This document shows, piece by piece, positions 1 through 10,600 of a stretch of DNA of 64,000 nucleotides. This DNA comes from Rubripirellula sp. (GTDB taxonomy: Bacteria; Planctomycetota; Planctomycetia; Pirellulales; Pirellulaceae), in assembly GCA_028823035.1 (NCBI GenBank), contig JAPKCI010000001.1, positions 124,001-188,000 of the forward strand, written 5' to 3'. The position numbers were made by a program, and so were the translations under genes. The notes beneath the pieces were generated by a model. It searched no databases. It had not been told where the DNA came from and was given only the letters and a program-made list of their open reading frames with translations. Within the stretch, counting starts at the first letter, position 1; each line of letters begins with the position of its first letter.

Positions 1-868
1 ACTCACAGAAGGTATGGTCGAAAATCTGTGATTTCGACGCATCACCACCCATTCTCATTTCACGTCCACCCATGCCGTTGCACTCAACAGGATACTCACC
101 TTTGACCCAGCAACCGACATCGAGATTATGGATGTGTTGCTCACAAATCTGGTCACCTGACAACCAGTTGAAGTGATACCAGTTATTGGTCTGGAACTGC
201 ATTTCGCTCATCTCGGGAGTCCGGTTGCGATACCAGATGCCCCCGCCATTCCAATAAACCCGTTGAGCAATGACGTCACCGATCGCTCCGTCATGAATCC
301 GATCGATCGTCTCCATGTACCGGGGCTCGTGGCGGCGCTGCAAGCCAATGCCCACCATCAGTTTTTTCTTCTTGGATTCTTCAACCGCGTCCAGAACGCG
401 GCGTATTCCAACGGCGTCCGCAGCAACCGGCTTTTCCATGAAAATATGGCGGCCCTTGCTGACGGCGTATTCAAACTGCTGTGGTTTGTAACCCGGAGGG
501 GTTGCGATGATCACCAGATCACAATCAACATCAATTGCTTTCTTGTATCCGTCCAGCCCACCAAAGATCCGCTCATCGGGAACGTCAACCTTGTCCTTAT
601 TGTCGCCTTTGCCCAGTCGGGAAATTGCACTTTTGGCTTTTGCTTCAAATGGATCAGCGACAGCAACCAGCTTGACATTTCCTTTGGTATTCATGATCTG
701 TGCCGCAGCTCCACTACCACGCCCGCCGCAACCGATCAGCACGAAGCGAATCGTATCGCTACCAGCTGCGTGGGCGGTCTTGGCGATGGTGCTAGTCAAC
801 GCGGCACCTGCTGCAGCAGCCGTTGATGACTTCAGGAAAGTTCGCCGATTAGAATCGTTTTGCGTCAT
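1..868 (-). CDS. Gfo/Idh/MocA family oxidoreductase, Tat-exported (3' end cut by window edge)
   Basis: A reading frame stays open from an ATG at 866-868 to the left edge, giving about 289 residues without the C-terminus. Residues 1-36 form a twin-arginine signal (SNRRTFLKSS, then an Ala-rich stretch). A Rossmann fingerprint follows (VLIGCGGRGSG, about 44-53), and the family's EKP motif is at 145-147 in FMEKPVAAD. The family contains NAD(P)-dependent sugar and cyclitol dehydrogenases; many planctomycete paralogues carry this Tat leader. It lies 175 bases downstream of the sialic-acid operon on the same strand, so it may be its last gene, but the gap leaves this open. The substrate cannot be read from the sequence. 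Confidence 0.9.
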   Translation of the reverse strand, partial: MTQNDSNRRTFLKSSTAAAAGAALTSTIAKTAHAAGSDTIRFVLIGCGGRGSGAAAQIMNTKGNVKLVAVADPFEAKAKSAISRLGKGDNKDKVDVPDERIFGGLDGYKKAIDVDCDLVIIATPPGYKPQQFEYAVSKGRHIFMEKPVAADAVGIRRVLDAVEESKKKKLMVGIGLQRRHEPRYMETIDRIHDGAIGDVIAQRVYWNGGGIWYRNRTPEMSEMQFQTNNWYHFNWLSGDQICEQHIHNLDVGCWVKGEYPVECNGMGGREMRMGGDASKSQIFDHTFCE

Positions 869-1043
869 TTATATCCTCGAAGGGGTTGAGGTTGGATACA
901 GAGGGGGAAAGGAGGAATTCGTTTGATTTACCTGAATTGTAAACAGGGATAGTCAAAAAATGGGGATGGGTCCGCCCGGTTTTCGGCAATTTGCCACTGA
1001 TCGAACCGAGAACCATACCCTGACAAGATGCCCCACCAGCCAG

Positions 1044-2210
1044 TCACAAAGCCAAAATTCTGGTGCAAACATGCTGCATCCTCGGTAAATGGAAGGGTCC
1101 TTTCCACAAGTTACCCTTCAATGTCGAGGTCACGCGGCCGGTACGGTCAAGGTAACCAAACCATTCACCATGCTCGGGATCGGGAAAGTGCTGGTATGCC
1201 CACTGATGAATCTGTTGATGCCAATCGGCATACTTTTGATTCCCCGTGAGCCGATACGCCAGCAACGTGGCAATGATCGCCTCGCACTGGGGCCACCAGA
1301 ATTTCATGTCATGCCAGTACTCCTGTACAGGATGCCCGTGCAAGTCCACGAAATAGAGGATTCCACCATACTCGGCATCCCAACCCCGCTGCCACATCCA
1401 ATCCAGCATTTGGCAACCCATATCGATCAGGGACGAATCTTCTCGGTGAGCCCCTTCCCACATCAAAAACCAGGCACCTTCGATCGCATGCCCCGGGTTC
1501 AGCGTCCGGCCATCAAAATGGTCAATCACCTGTCCCTCAAGGCCCACAGTCTCCATGACACAATTCAGCTCGGGCTTGAGATGAAATCTCTGAATCGTCT
1601 CGATACTCTTATCAATCCAATGATCTGCGTCGTCCAGCCCGATAGAATCCCTCAGCTCCTGTGCCGTGGCGATGGTAATCATCGGAAAACCAATGGATCT
1701 TGTTGGCCGGTGATCGGTGAATTTTGGCGGTGTGTCAACGGGATCGAGATTGTGCTGTAAAAACTGCTGAAAAGCTTTGGAGGCACGGTCGGCGTAGTCC
1801 TGGTTCCCGGTCGCCTTGGCAAGTTCTCCAAAGGCTATCGCGGCAAAACTCTCACTGAATGCATATCTGCGTTTTCGAATGGGGGTGCCATCTCGGGTGA
1901 CATGGAACCACATGCGATGATCGGTAGGATCAAAGCAATGTTCAGTAAGAAACTCTGCTCCGTGACACGCCAGTTCCAGCCACTCATCACGAGCTTCCAG
2001 ATTGTTGTAAAGCTCACCTAGAAGCCACGTGAAACGCCCTTGCTGCCAGACACCCTTATCAGTGTCGATCACATTTCCAGTCTGATCCAGCGCCATCATG
2101 AAACCACCATGCTGACGGTCGACACAATGATCCAGCCAAAAGGGCAGGGTGTCTTCCAGCAAGCCGCCGCGGTAAACCGCGACAAGTTCTTCAGCTGTTA
2201 ACCGGCTCAT
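1044..2210 (-). CDS. N-acylglucosamine 2-epimerase (AGE) family protein
   Basis: A 388-residue protein of the AGE family, an (alpha/alpha)6 barrel. The two histidines expected for this family are visible: H241 in [10 protein letters not shown] and H374 in GPFHLPR near the C-terminus. The length matches the family (about 390-420). The start ATG overlaps the stop of the symporter gene (ATGA, 2207-2210), so the two are translationally coupled. Next to a sialic-acid lyase, the likely reaction is interconversion of N-acetylmannosamine and N-acetylglucosamine in the cytoplasm, as in Bacteroides-type nan operons. AGE relatives such as cellobiose or mannose 2-epimerases look similar, so the substrate is inferred from context. 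Confidence 0.9.
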   Translation of the reverse strand: MSRLTAEELVAVYRGGLLEDTLPFWLDHCVDRQHGGFMMALDQTGNVIDTDKGVWQQGRFTWLLGELYNNLEARDEWLELACHGAEFLTEHCFDPTDHRMWFHVTRDGTPIRKRRYAFSESFAAIAFGELAKATGNQDYADRASKAFQQFLQHNLDPVDTPPKFTDHRPTRSIGFPMITIATAQELRDSIGLDDADHWIDKSIETIQRFHLKPELNCVMETVGLEGQVIDHFDGRTLNPGHAIEGAWFLMWEGAHREDSSLIDMGCQMLDWMWQRGWDAEYGGILYFVDLHGHPVQEYWHDMKFWWPQCEAIIATLLAYRLTGNQKYADWHQQIHQWAYQHFPDPEHGEWFGYLDRTGRVTSTLKGNLWKGPFHLPRMQHVCTRILAL

Positions 2211-4813
2211 GCAGCTGATCCACTTGCATCACCATCTGTGCCGCCATCAAGCATTGTATAAACCGTCAGCCCTGCCAATTTTTCCTCGTTGCAGGCAGGC
2301 CTGAGAAAGCTGACCAGATAGCCGACTACGAAACAGACCCCGATGCCAATCGCAGTGTAAAGGTAACCGTTAATCGCAGTCTCTTTCCAAACCAGATACA
2401 TCGTCAATGCACCCACAATTGCTCCCGTCAGGGCTCCCGTACCGTTGGCACGTTTCGTCATCGCTCCCAGCACAAACAGTCCACCCAATACGCCCATGAA
2501 CAGTCCGATAATTTTGAGAAACTGATCAAATAGTGATTTGATATCGGGATCAACAAACAGCAGGGCTATCAGCGTCCCCAACACACCGATCACGAAGGTC
2601 AGAATCCTTGCGACTTGCAAGTAACCTCGATCGGTACGACAGGTGTTCAGCGGTCGCAAAAAATCGGTCACCAGCGTTGTAGCAGTTGAATTCATACTGG
2701 TGGAAACCGTCGATTGGGCAGCCGCGAAGATCCCGGCAACTATCAAACCGGCAACGCCAATCGGCATCTCGTGCGCAATAAAGAAAGGAAAAATCTGATC
2801 GGTTGTAATGTTTGGATCAAGCTTTTCCGGATGAGATTGATAATAGGCGTGCAGTGCAGTGCCGAGGCCAAAGAACAAAAAGGTTGCCACAATTGCCAAC
2901 GCAGCATTCAGCCAGATGGATCGTGCCGCCAAGCGACGGGTCTCAGTGGTCATGTATCTCTGCACCACTGCCTGATCTGCCGTGTAGGAAGAAACATTCT
3001 GCGCAATACCTCCGACCACGATGACCCACAGAGCGATCTGTGCACTCGTTGCCTCCATGTTCATATTTACCATTTTGAGTTTTTGCGAGGCTTGTGATGT
3101 TTCCTGAAAGCCTTGCCATCCTCCGTCGATCCCCGACACCAGCAACACCAAGGCGATCAAAGCTCCCACAAACAAAATCACCGTCTGCACGGTGTCGGTC
3201 CAAATCACTGCCTCGATACCGCCCATTGTGCAATAGATGATACTCATGATCCCCATTACCAGCACCGATTGAACCGGCGTAAGAGGTGTCGCAACCGCTA
3301 ATGCCATTCCCGTCAGAGACATCACGACTGCCATCCGAAAAATGTGAAACAGAGTGAAGCTGGCGCTGCCAAATAAGCGTACACCGCGATTGAATCGTTT
3401 CTCCAGATACTCATAAGCGCTGGTAGCATCAATTCTGCGGTAGAACGGCAAAGCAACATAAACGGCCAGGATCGCTACCAAGGGAATCATGAAGTTACCC
3501 ACCGAATAAACCCAGTCCTGCGCATACGACTTCGAAGGCACTCCTGTGTAAGTCAGGGAACTGAGCATCGTCGCAAAGATGCTGCATCCGGCTGCCCACC
3601 AGGCAATGCTTTTTCCGCCTCGAAAAAAGTCATCTGTATTCCTGGTCCGACGAGCAAAGTAAAAACCAATCGCTACCATCCCCAGCAAGTAGCCAATCAG
3701 CACGCAATTATTCACGACGCCAAACTGGTTAGTCTTTGGGATTACCGTGACCTTCCAGACATTCGGCGTCCGTACCCTGGGTCGTATCTCACCACTGGGG
3801 ACAATGATTGCGTCATCCCATTTGACAGCGATAGTGGTGACCTGATTCTGCGGAGTTGCACCTGCCGAAACCCAGGTATCAGTAATCGTGTGGTACGCCC
3901 AAGCCTGCTTGGGAAAACCTGGATGGTCATCACGTAATTCATCTCCTTGAAAAAATTTCGATCCGTCGGCGCCACCAAGCACCAGCAAATGACTTTGACC
4001 CCAGCCGACTCCAGTACCCGCCATCACACATTTGGGAACATCGGCTCGCGGACGCCACGTCTTTGATGCCGGCTTGTATTGCCACACATCTGTCAAAAAC
4101 TGAACTTCATCGCCTTCCTGTCTCCGGCCGCTGATCACATAGATCGATTCTTCGTAGCCATCATGCTGGGCCAAGGTCAGGTTCAGGGCGCGTGTCGGCC
4201 CCGGCAAAGAAGGTTCCTCTTTCCACTGAAATCCAGACCCGTCGTTACGTTTGGCCAAGTCAAGAGACCACATTTTTGTGGTCGCACTCTCCAATCCCGC
4301 TCCGGACTGTCCGGCAGCAAGGTAGACAACTTCACCAATGATGGCAGCTGATCCAAAAGCGCATGGTTGCGGCAGCGAGGGGTAGTCAACAACAGTGACT
4401 TCCCCAGTCAGCGGCTTGGCCTGCATCAAAAAGACATCGCTGAATGTCTCGCGACCGTCATTGCCCCCAATGCAAAGGACGCCCACTGAGGTCGAGACCG
4501 AAGCACCATAGGCGATGGGACGTGGCAATCGGCCGCCCTGCTTCCAGACATACTGGCCGTCCTCTCGCAACAGCACATGTATTTGATCGTGCCACGCTTT
4601 GTCATTATCCCAGACCGGTGGTGGAAAGTTGGCACCCCCAGCAACAATCAGCGCGTCACCGTGGACGCCGGCAAACGGACCTGCGACGCCAATGGAATCG
4701 GGCAAGGCCGGTAATTCATCACTCCAAGCCAACAAGTCCTGTTGAACAACCTGCCCAAGTGCCGGCACACCAGTGAACACCAACAAGACCCAACCGAATA
4801 GCAACTCACGCAT
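2207..4813 (-). CDS. Kelch mutarotase domain fused to sodium/solute symporter (SSS), probable sialic acid uptake
   Basis: An 868-residue two-part protein. Residues 1-21 are a signal peptide ([20 protein letters not shown]). Residues about 30-355 are kelch-type beta-propeller repeats, like the sialic acid mutarotase NanM and its circularly permuted relatives. From about 365 on there are some 13 membrane segments of the SSS family, with the symporter signature region [14 protein letters not shown]. The topology puts the propeller on the outer face of the membrane next to the transport path. The gene starts three bases after the lyase stop and overlaps the epimerase start. The inferred role is to equilibrate anomers of sialic acid and take it up with Na+. 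SSS proteins also carry other sugars, so the substrate rests on the neighbours. Confidence 0.9.
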   Translation of the reverse strand: MRELLFGWVLLVFTGVPALGQVVQQDLLAWSDELPALPDSIGVAGPFAGVHGDALIVAGGANFPPPVWDNDKAWHDQIHVLLREDGQYVWKQGGRLPRPIAYGASVSTSVGVLCIGGNDGRETFSDVFLMQAKPLTGEVTVVDYPSLPQPCAFGSAAIIGEVVYLAAGQSGAGLESATTKMWSLDLAKRNDGSGFQWKEEPSLPGPTRALNLTLAQHDGYEESIYVISGRRQEGDEVQFLTDVWQYKPASKTWRPRADVPKCVMAGTGVGWGQSHLLVLGGADGSKFFQGDELRDDHPGFPKQAWAYHTITDTWVSAGATPQNQVTTIAVKWDDAIIVPSGEIRPRVRTPNVWKVTVIPKTNQFGVVNNCVLIGYLLGMVAIGFYFARRTRNTDDFFRGGKSIAWWAAGCSIFATMLSSLTYTGVPSKSYAQDWVYSVGNFMIPLVAILAVYVALPFYRRIDATSAYEYLEKRFNRGVRLFGSASFTLFHIFRMAVVMSLTGMALAVATPLTPVQSVLVMGIMSIIYCTMGGIEAVIWTDTVQTVILFVGALIALVLLVSGIDGGWQGFQETSQASQKLKMVNMNMEATSAQIALWVIVVGGIAQNVSSYTADQAVVQRYMTTETRRLAARSIWLNAALAIVATFLFFGLGTALHAYYQSHPEKLDPNITTDQIFPFFIAHEMPIGVAGLIVAGIFAAAQSTVSTSMNSTATTLVTDFLRPLNTCRTDRGYLQVARILTFVIGVLGTLIALLFVDPDIKSLFDQFLKIIGLFMGVLGGLFVLGAMTKRANGTGALTGAIVGALTMYLVWKETAINGYLYTAIGIGVCFVVGYLVSFLRPACNEEKLAGLTVYTMLDGGTDGDASGSAA

Positions 4814-4816
4814 GTC

Positions 4817-5749
4817 TCACCTACTGACTTGGGAATCATGACCACACCAGTCAAAAAAGCCAATTCCGTCCAACCTGCGCCGCAAACTCTCAGTTTCCTC
4901 TGTCGAGATTGCGGTCAGCGGCAGACGGCAATGGCCGCCGGGCATTCCCAACATGGACATGATTGCTTTGAGCGCGGCGTGAAAAGCATAGGCCTTCATC
5001 ACGTTGACCATCGCCACCGAATGATATTGCAACTGACGAGCGGAATCCCAATCTCCGGCTTGAATCGCTTCAATAATCCGACGGTACAACGGTGCCGCAA
5101 TATTGTAGGTACTGCCGATGGCGGCCGTGGCCCCACTGGCGAAAGCTGCCAACAACATTTCGTCGCAGCCCCATACCACATCGAATTTTCGCGACTGCGT
5201 GTTCTGGCACGCTTGGAATTCGTGGATAAGTGTATTGGTGTACTTGAGCCCAACGAGGTTCGGGATCACTTCACCACCACGTTCCAAAAAATCGACCACG
5301 TCAATTTGTGATCCGGTCAATGCCGGGATGTGATAGTAGTAGAAGGGAAGTTGTGGAGCTCCACTGGCGATTTTCCCCATACACTTCAGCAGCGTTGTGG
5401 TATCAGCAACCTTGAAATAGGACGGGCAGGTGGCAGAAACAACATCAGCCCCGGCACTTGCCGCATGAACGGCAAGATCACATGCATCAGCGACACTGTT
5501 GTGGCCTACCTGGACAATGACAGGAACTCGCCCAGCAGCAGCCTCGACGCTTGCTTCCACTACCAATTTTCGTTCTTGGCAGGTCAAAGACATTCCCTCG
5601 CCTGTGCTGCCGCAAACGTAGAGCCCAGTCACGCCGGATTCAATCAAACGGCTGATCATCGGACCGATCGCAGCCAAATTGATCTTGCCACTACTATGAA
5701 GCGGCGTGATGGTGGCAGCAATCAAGCCCTGCAGTGGTGGTTCAAACAT
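4817..5749 (-). CDS. nanA: N-acetylneuraminate lyase (DapA/NanA family)
   Basis: A 310-residue class I aldolase of the DHDPS/NAL family. GSTGE at 47-51 binds the pyruvate carboxylate, K169 in GLKYTN is the Schiff-base lysine, and the run PFYYYHIPALTG (135-146) is typical of sialic acid lyases rather than of dihydrodipicolinate synthase. The reaction is N-acetylneuraminate to N-acetylmannosamine plus pyruvate in the cytoplasm. The start ATG has a GAGGA ribosome site just upstream (about 5754-5758). It is the first gene of the tight three-gene run with symporter and epimerase. A related lyase for another 2-keto-3-deoxy acid is the main alternative. Confidence 0.9.
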   Translation of the reverse strand: MFEPPLQGLIAATITPLHSSGKINLAAIGPMISRLIESGVTGLYVCGSTGEGMSLTCQERKLVVEASVEAAAGRVPVIVQVGHNSVADACDLAVHAASAGADVVSATCPSYFKVADTTTLLKCMGKIASGAPQLPFYYYHIPALTGSQIDVVDFLERGGEVIPNLVGLKYTNTLIHEFQACQNTQSRKFDVVWGCDEMLLAAFASGATAAIGSTYNIAAPLYRRIIEAIQAGDWDSARQLQYHSVAMVNVMKAYAFHAALKAIMSMLGMPGGHCRLPLTAISTEETESLRRRLDGIGFFDWCGHDSQVSR

Positions 5750-5797
5750 GTTTCCTCGGCAAGGTCAGGGCGAGATAAATATGGGCTGCTGGTCTTC

Positions 5798-7489
5798 CTA
5801 GTCGTGCTGCAAATACTCTGAGTTCAACAGCGGCTTGTCTCGATTGACCAGATAAGAACGCAAGCCAAACTGCTGTTGTTCGCTTTCCAACTGCCAAACA
5901 CGTACTGCCGTGGGTGAAAACTTCATCCATGACTCGGTGTTCAACAACTTTTCAAGACGCTCACGAATGTTTCGAGTCTCGCCAACATACAGCGTCGAAT
6001 CTTCGTGCAAAACCAGGTACACCCCTGGGCAATCGTATTTGGTCGTTAAACAATTTTCAATCGAACGGCGGGTGGGTGTACGTTGTTGACGCCAGTGGTC
6101 TTGTTGCTCGGAGGCCATATTTCGATAGCGTTTTGTACCTGCACGCTTTCGCAACGCCAGTGCTGCCCAACGGTATTCAAACGGCGTGTAACCGGGTGCC
6201 AACAGACCAGCCAACTGGTCAAACTCGTTTGCAGCCTGAGGACTGCAAAGCATTTCATCCAGCGTCATTCCATAGTCAAGGCCAATCAACCTCATCGCTG
6301 CCTCGCTGGCATCGCTGTAAGGGTCCATATCAGTATACGAAAGACGGCGTCCCGCGTTGGTTGACTTTGGCAACTTGCCCGACTTTCGAATCCGCAACAA
6401 GAATGAATTCCACATTCTCGGATCACCTGGTAACGATCGTTTGCGACAAGCTGACACAAAGCTCTGTCCCAATACGGGATCACAGAGCAGATAGTCGGTG
6501 GAGTGCCCATCCGAGGCTGCGCCGAACGCTTCAATCACCGAGGCCTCCGTCGCAGCATCCAATGAAATCACCGGTCTGCCATTCTTGAACTTCGTCCGCT
6601 TCTTCCCGCGAGATGTTTTCGGAGCACTCTTGAGTGGATCTTCTGGACCATCCAGATCCTGCCCCACTTCGCATCCCGCGATGCGATCCTCAATGCGAGC
6701 CACATACTCTTTGGACAGCTCGAACCCCATCCACTGTCGTCCCAGTTTTTTCGCCACTGCCAAAGTTGTTCCGCTGCCACCAAAGGGATCGACGACCAGA
6801 TCACCCGGATTGCTCGAAACGCGAACGATACGTCCCAGAAGTTGCTCCGGCATTTGACAGCCATGAAATCCCTCACGCTCTTTGAAGGTGCCGGCGACGC
6901 GAGAGAAAAACCAGGTATCGTGGGAAGGCGAAAATCCTGGCGCTGGTGCATCTTGAGGACGCAGGATCCACGTGTTGTCTGGCAATCTGCCTTTCGTATT
7001 GGCACGACTGTCTGCGTAAACCAATTGCCGGGCAGACGCGACACGAACCGCAGGGTTCTCGCCGTTGAACGTGAAGTTGTCAGGATCTTTGACAAAATGA
7101 AACAGGTGCGTGTGTGAACGACTGAAGCCCCGGACACAATTCACGCCGAACGTGTAATACCAAATCACCCAACTGCGGGTATGAAAACCGAGGTTCTGTG
7201 ACAGCACTTTCAGTTCCGCGGCATATTCGTCACCAATGGCAAGCCAAAACGTACCACTGGGCTTGAGTGCTGTGTGCACTTCACGAATCCAGGCCTCACA
7301 AAATTCCAGATAGTCCGTTGTCGTCCGCTGGTCATCGTAAATGTCATACGAATAACCAATATTGAAAGGCGGATCGGCAAAGACCAAATCGACTGAACCT
7401 GACTCCAATTGACGGAGCTTTTCAATGCAGTTGCCCTGATGGGTTCGATTAGGCTTGAGGTTCAATGCAGGACTCCCGTGATGAGGCAC
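5798..7489 (-). CDS. Beta-class DNA methyltransferase with C-terminal GIY-YIG-like domain
   Basis: A 563-residue protein. Residues 1-260 are an amino-methyltransferase: catalytic DPPF at 39-42, followed later by the SAM-binding DPFGGSGTT at 234-242, the order of beta-class enzymes that methylate adenine N6 (or cytosine N4). Residues about 285-480 are a linker and helical region I do not recognise. Residues 484-563 resemble a GIY-YIG fold: GVYLV (489-493), LYVG (500-503), R506 in TRNIRERL, and a final KPLLN (552-556). The position where GIY-YIG nucleases carry their metal-binding Glu appears to be R544, so the domain may not cut DNA. No separate restriction nuclease is next to it. It lies 48 bases upstream of nanA, probably by chance. 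Confidence 0.85.
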   Translation of the reverse strand: MPHHGSPALNLKPNRTHQGNCIEKLRQLESGSVDLVFADPPFNIGYSYDIYDDQRTTTDYLEFCEAWIREVHTALKPSGTFWLAIGDEYAAELKVLSQNLGFHTRSWVIWYYTFGVNCVRGFSRSHTHLFHFVKDPDNFTFNGENPAVRVASARQLVYADSRANTKGRLPDNTWILRPQDAPAPGFSPSHDTWFFSRVAGTFKEREGFHGCQMPEQLLGRIVRVSSNPGDLVVDPFGGSGTTLAVAKKLGRQWMGFELSKEYVARIEDRIAGCEVGQDLDGPEDPLKSAPKTSRGKKRTKFKNGRPVISLDAATEASVIEAFGAASDGHSTDYLLCDPVLGQSFVSACRKRSLPGDPRMWNSFLLRIRKSGKLPKSTNAGRRLSYTDMDPYSDASEAAMRLIGLDYGMTLDEMLCSPQAANEFDQLAGLLAPGYTPFEYRWAALALRKRAGTKRYRNMASEQQDHWRQQRTPTRRSIENCLTTKYDCPGVYLVLHEDSTLYVGETRNIRERLEKLLNTESWMKFSPTAVRVWQLESEQQQFGLRSYLVNRDKPLLNSEYLQHD

Positions 7490-7659
7490 CGATGCTTTAA
7501 AACCAGTGGTGACATCACGAATGGGTGGGTGGACTGATGATCGCTAGATCTTAACACCTCCACGATCCTTCGCGCAAGCCATGGCCCGAATACCGGGACA
7601 CTCAGCTACATCGTTGTGAATCACTCTGACTACCACTGAGTCGAATCGGTGAAGCAAAT

Positions 7660-10600
7660 TCACTCCACCACGAGCACTCCGTTCATCACCATCCAATGCC
7701 CCGGGAACGTACATAGGTAGGGATACCGACCCGGCTCACTTGGAACACGAAAGTAAATCGTGTGTGACGCATACGGTTCCACAACATCGGTGTAGGCCAA
7801 AATGTCACTTGTTGGTGGAATGTACTGCTGCGCAGCAGCCTGCGGATCTGAGATCAGTCGATTGCACTGTTCGCCAACCTTTTTCAGAGTCCCAGGTTTC
7901 AACAAAGCCCAGTTGTGGGGAACAGCATCGGGATTTTTAAAGTTGAGTCGAACTGCTTTGCCGGCGGGCAAATGAATCTCCGTCTGGTCGAACATCAGGT
8001 TCTTTGCCGCAGTCAGCGTAATCGCCTGGGCGTCCGCGATCGCCTTGTTATGCGGATTGCGTTTGGACACCACCGGTCTGGCAAGATCCGACAGCATGGG
8101 ATGAGGTAAAACCACTTTGTCCAATGGCTCATAGGACGGAAAATCGCGAAACGCTTTATCCATGTGATTAACCGACATGAACAGGTCGTGTTCCTGCTCG
8201 TTTCCGGTTTTCACCAGCAGGTGCAACTGATTGACCGGCTGTAGATTCGGGATTTCCAAAAACAGGCTCTTGGCATCCGGCAAGACCGTGACTGATTGCA
8301 ATTTCAGCACATCATGACCACGAAGCCCCAACTGTCTCGAGGAATACTCAGGCGACCCGTACGCTCCGCTGTAGCGATAGTTCCATGCCTGCGCAAAATG
8401 TGACTCGGGATTCTCGGCCAGTGCCCGATCGATGGGCTGTAAAAAGTCGATACGAATGCCGTTTTCGTGGACATGGAATCCAACCGGTAACTGGGGCTCA
8501 TCGCCGCTGTAACGAACACGTTGAAAACAGCCATCATCGGTGGTGTAAGTACCCCAACCGGCCATGCCAGAAACATAAAGTTGCCCGTCACGGGGGTTGA
8601 ACTTGCCGCGATGGGCACCGGAAGCGAATTCTCCGGCAATCGGAATCACCGCCCCCTGAATCCAACCGTCAAACTCGTCACGCAGCAATAGAAAGGCCCG
8701 CCCCGCCCCAAAAGACAAATGGACCATCTGTCCTTTCACCGGGCCCCAACGATCACTATCGACATAAATCTGTCCGCCGCTCGAGTTGTCCAGTCCACGC
8801 GGCAGATACAGCATTGGTACTTCAGGGGGTTGTTGAAGATTACCGCCAGGTCGACCAAAAAATGGCAGATTGCGGCTATCGGGTGACGCACCTGGAAAGC
8901 GATTAAGAATCGGTCCGTCAGGCCGTACTGCCGCAATCATGGACGCAGGCGTCCAATCACCCTCGCTGTTGGGGATCGTTACCAAGCCGTCTGGGTCCAA
9001 TCCCAATCCGTCCGAATTTCTCAAACCGGTCGCCAGCACTTCGGCTGTTTGACCATCAGCGGCAATTCGCATGACACCCTGTTTTCCCGACGCCGTATAG
9101 AACTGTCCTTCGGCGTCACGCCATAGATCACAAGTGAAATCATGCCCCGAAGCTGACGTTTCCAGAGCTTGGCTGAAACACTCGTAGTAGTCTGCTTCAC
9201 CATCATTGTTGAGATCGTGCAATCGAGTCATTTGGTCGCGGCCGATGACAAAAATTTGGTCATCGTGCACAACAATTCCGAGCGGTTGAAAAAGTCCTGA
9301 TGCAATTCGTTGCCAACGCACTTTCTGAAGACTGGTATCTAACCCACTCGCCCGCCAGACATCCCCTTGCATCGTGCACAACACCGCAGAACCATCGGAC
9401 AGAAAATCATGTCCGCTGCCATAGATCAACGCTTTCCATGGATTCTCTCTTGGCAGGGGAATCGTATCGACGGCGTAAGGCGAGCTTGTTCCCAATTTTC
9501 CCTGCACCGTGATCGTCTCGGGCCACTGTGCCTCACCGCCGCTCAGATGACCGCGGTCTGGATGCTGATCACGTGGTGCGACCACACTCTCAAATTTTCC
9601 ATCTACCACCTGCGGGGCATCGAGGTATTCCACACCATCAACGCGGTATGAAAACACTACCCGGTCTCCATAGCGGTAAAAACCAAGATACTTTTTCTCC
9701 TTCGCAGCGTGCAAAAAGTCTCTGCTCTCCTGCTTGACGTTGACCGTTTCACCTGCCTGTCGCAGACCTTGCATGAAACCGTGTCTGACAGTCGAAAAGT
9801 TGACAAAACCGCCTGACCAGACCCTTTGATAAGTCAGCGTATCGGGATCAAAGCAGGCGGACAGTTGCTGACCCGCACTGCCAACCTGCAAACAGATACC
9901 GCGTGTCACTCGGATACCGTCTCCGCTGAAGACACCGCATAGAACAGTTCCAAGGTCCGTCTCGTTCCAACGTCCATCAGCCCACGTTGGCTCAGACTGG
10001 TTCCCCCAATGTCCATCCTTGCCACCATCAAGACCGGGAAATTCTGCCAATAGCTGGGGCCGCGGTTTTACATTCCGAAAGTGCCGGGCCTGCTTTCGGT
10101 AAAAATCATAGATGCGGTCACGATTGACTTTGGCCTGCCAACTGGGCCAACGCTCAGGCTGCAGCGGCGCCCGCAGCATTGCGAAGGACTCTGGATGGTG
10201 GCCGTGTGAATGTGAAAGCAACGCATCGATCGCGACGGGGCTGATTTCCTCGTGTTTGCCAAGATCGGCCAGGAAAGCAATCAAATCATGCTTGTCCTGC
10301 AACGACATCGTCGATAATAAACCAACCGGCATCAGGGAACCGACGGGCTGAACCGCATCGATGTCTTCCTGTTTTATCGTTACCGTTTTTCCAGTCGCAC
10401 TGTCGCGGATCACCAAAACCGCACCATCTTCGCGCACCCGATATCCGCGAACGACCTGACCATCCTGATTCAGGACAGCGATTGACTTGTATTCATCCGC
10501 AACAACACGTTGTGGCCAGAACAGTGATTCGACGATATGAGCGAGTTTCTGTTTCTTTCCTACTTGACTTAAATCGGGACCAACCTCGCCACCGTTGGTG

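Noticed and set aside
173-826. Plus-strand open frame of 217 codons
   Set aside because: It runs antisense to the Gfo/Idh/MocA gene, whose motifs are clear on the minus strand.
1089-1760. Plus-strand open frame of 223 codons
   Set aside because: Antisense shadow of the AGE-family epimerase; no recognisable domain.
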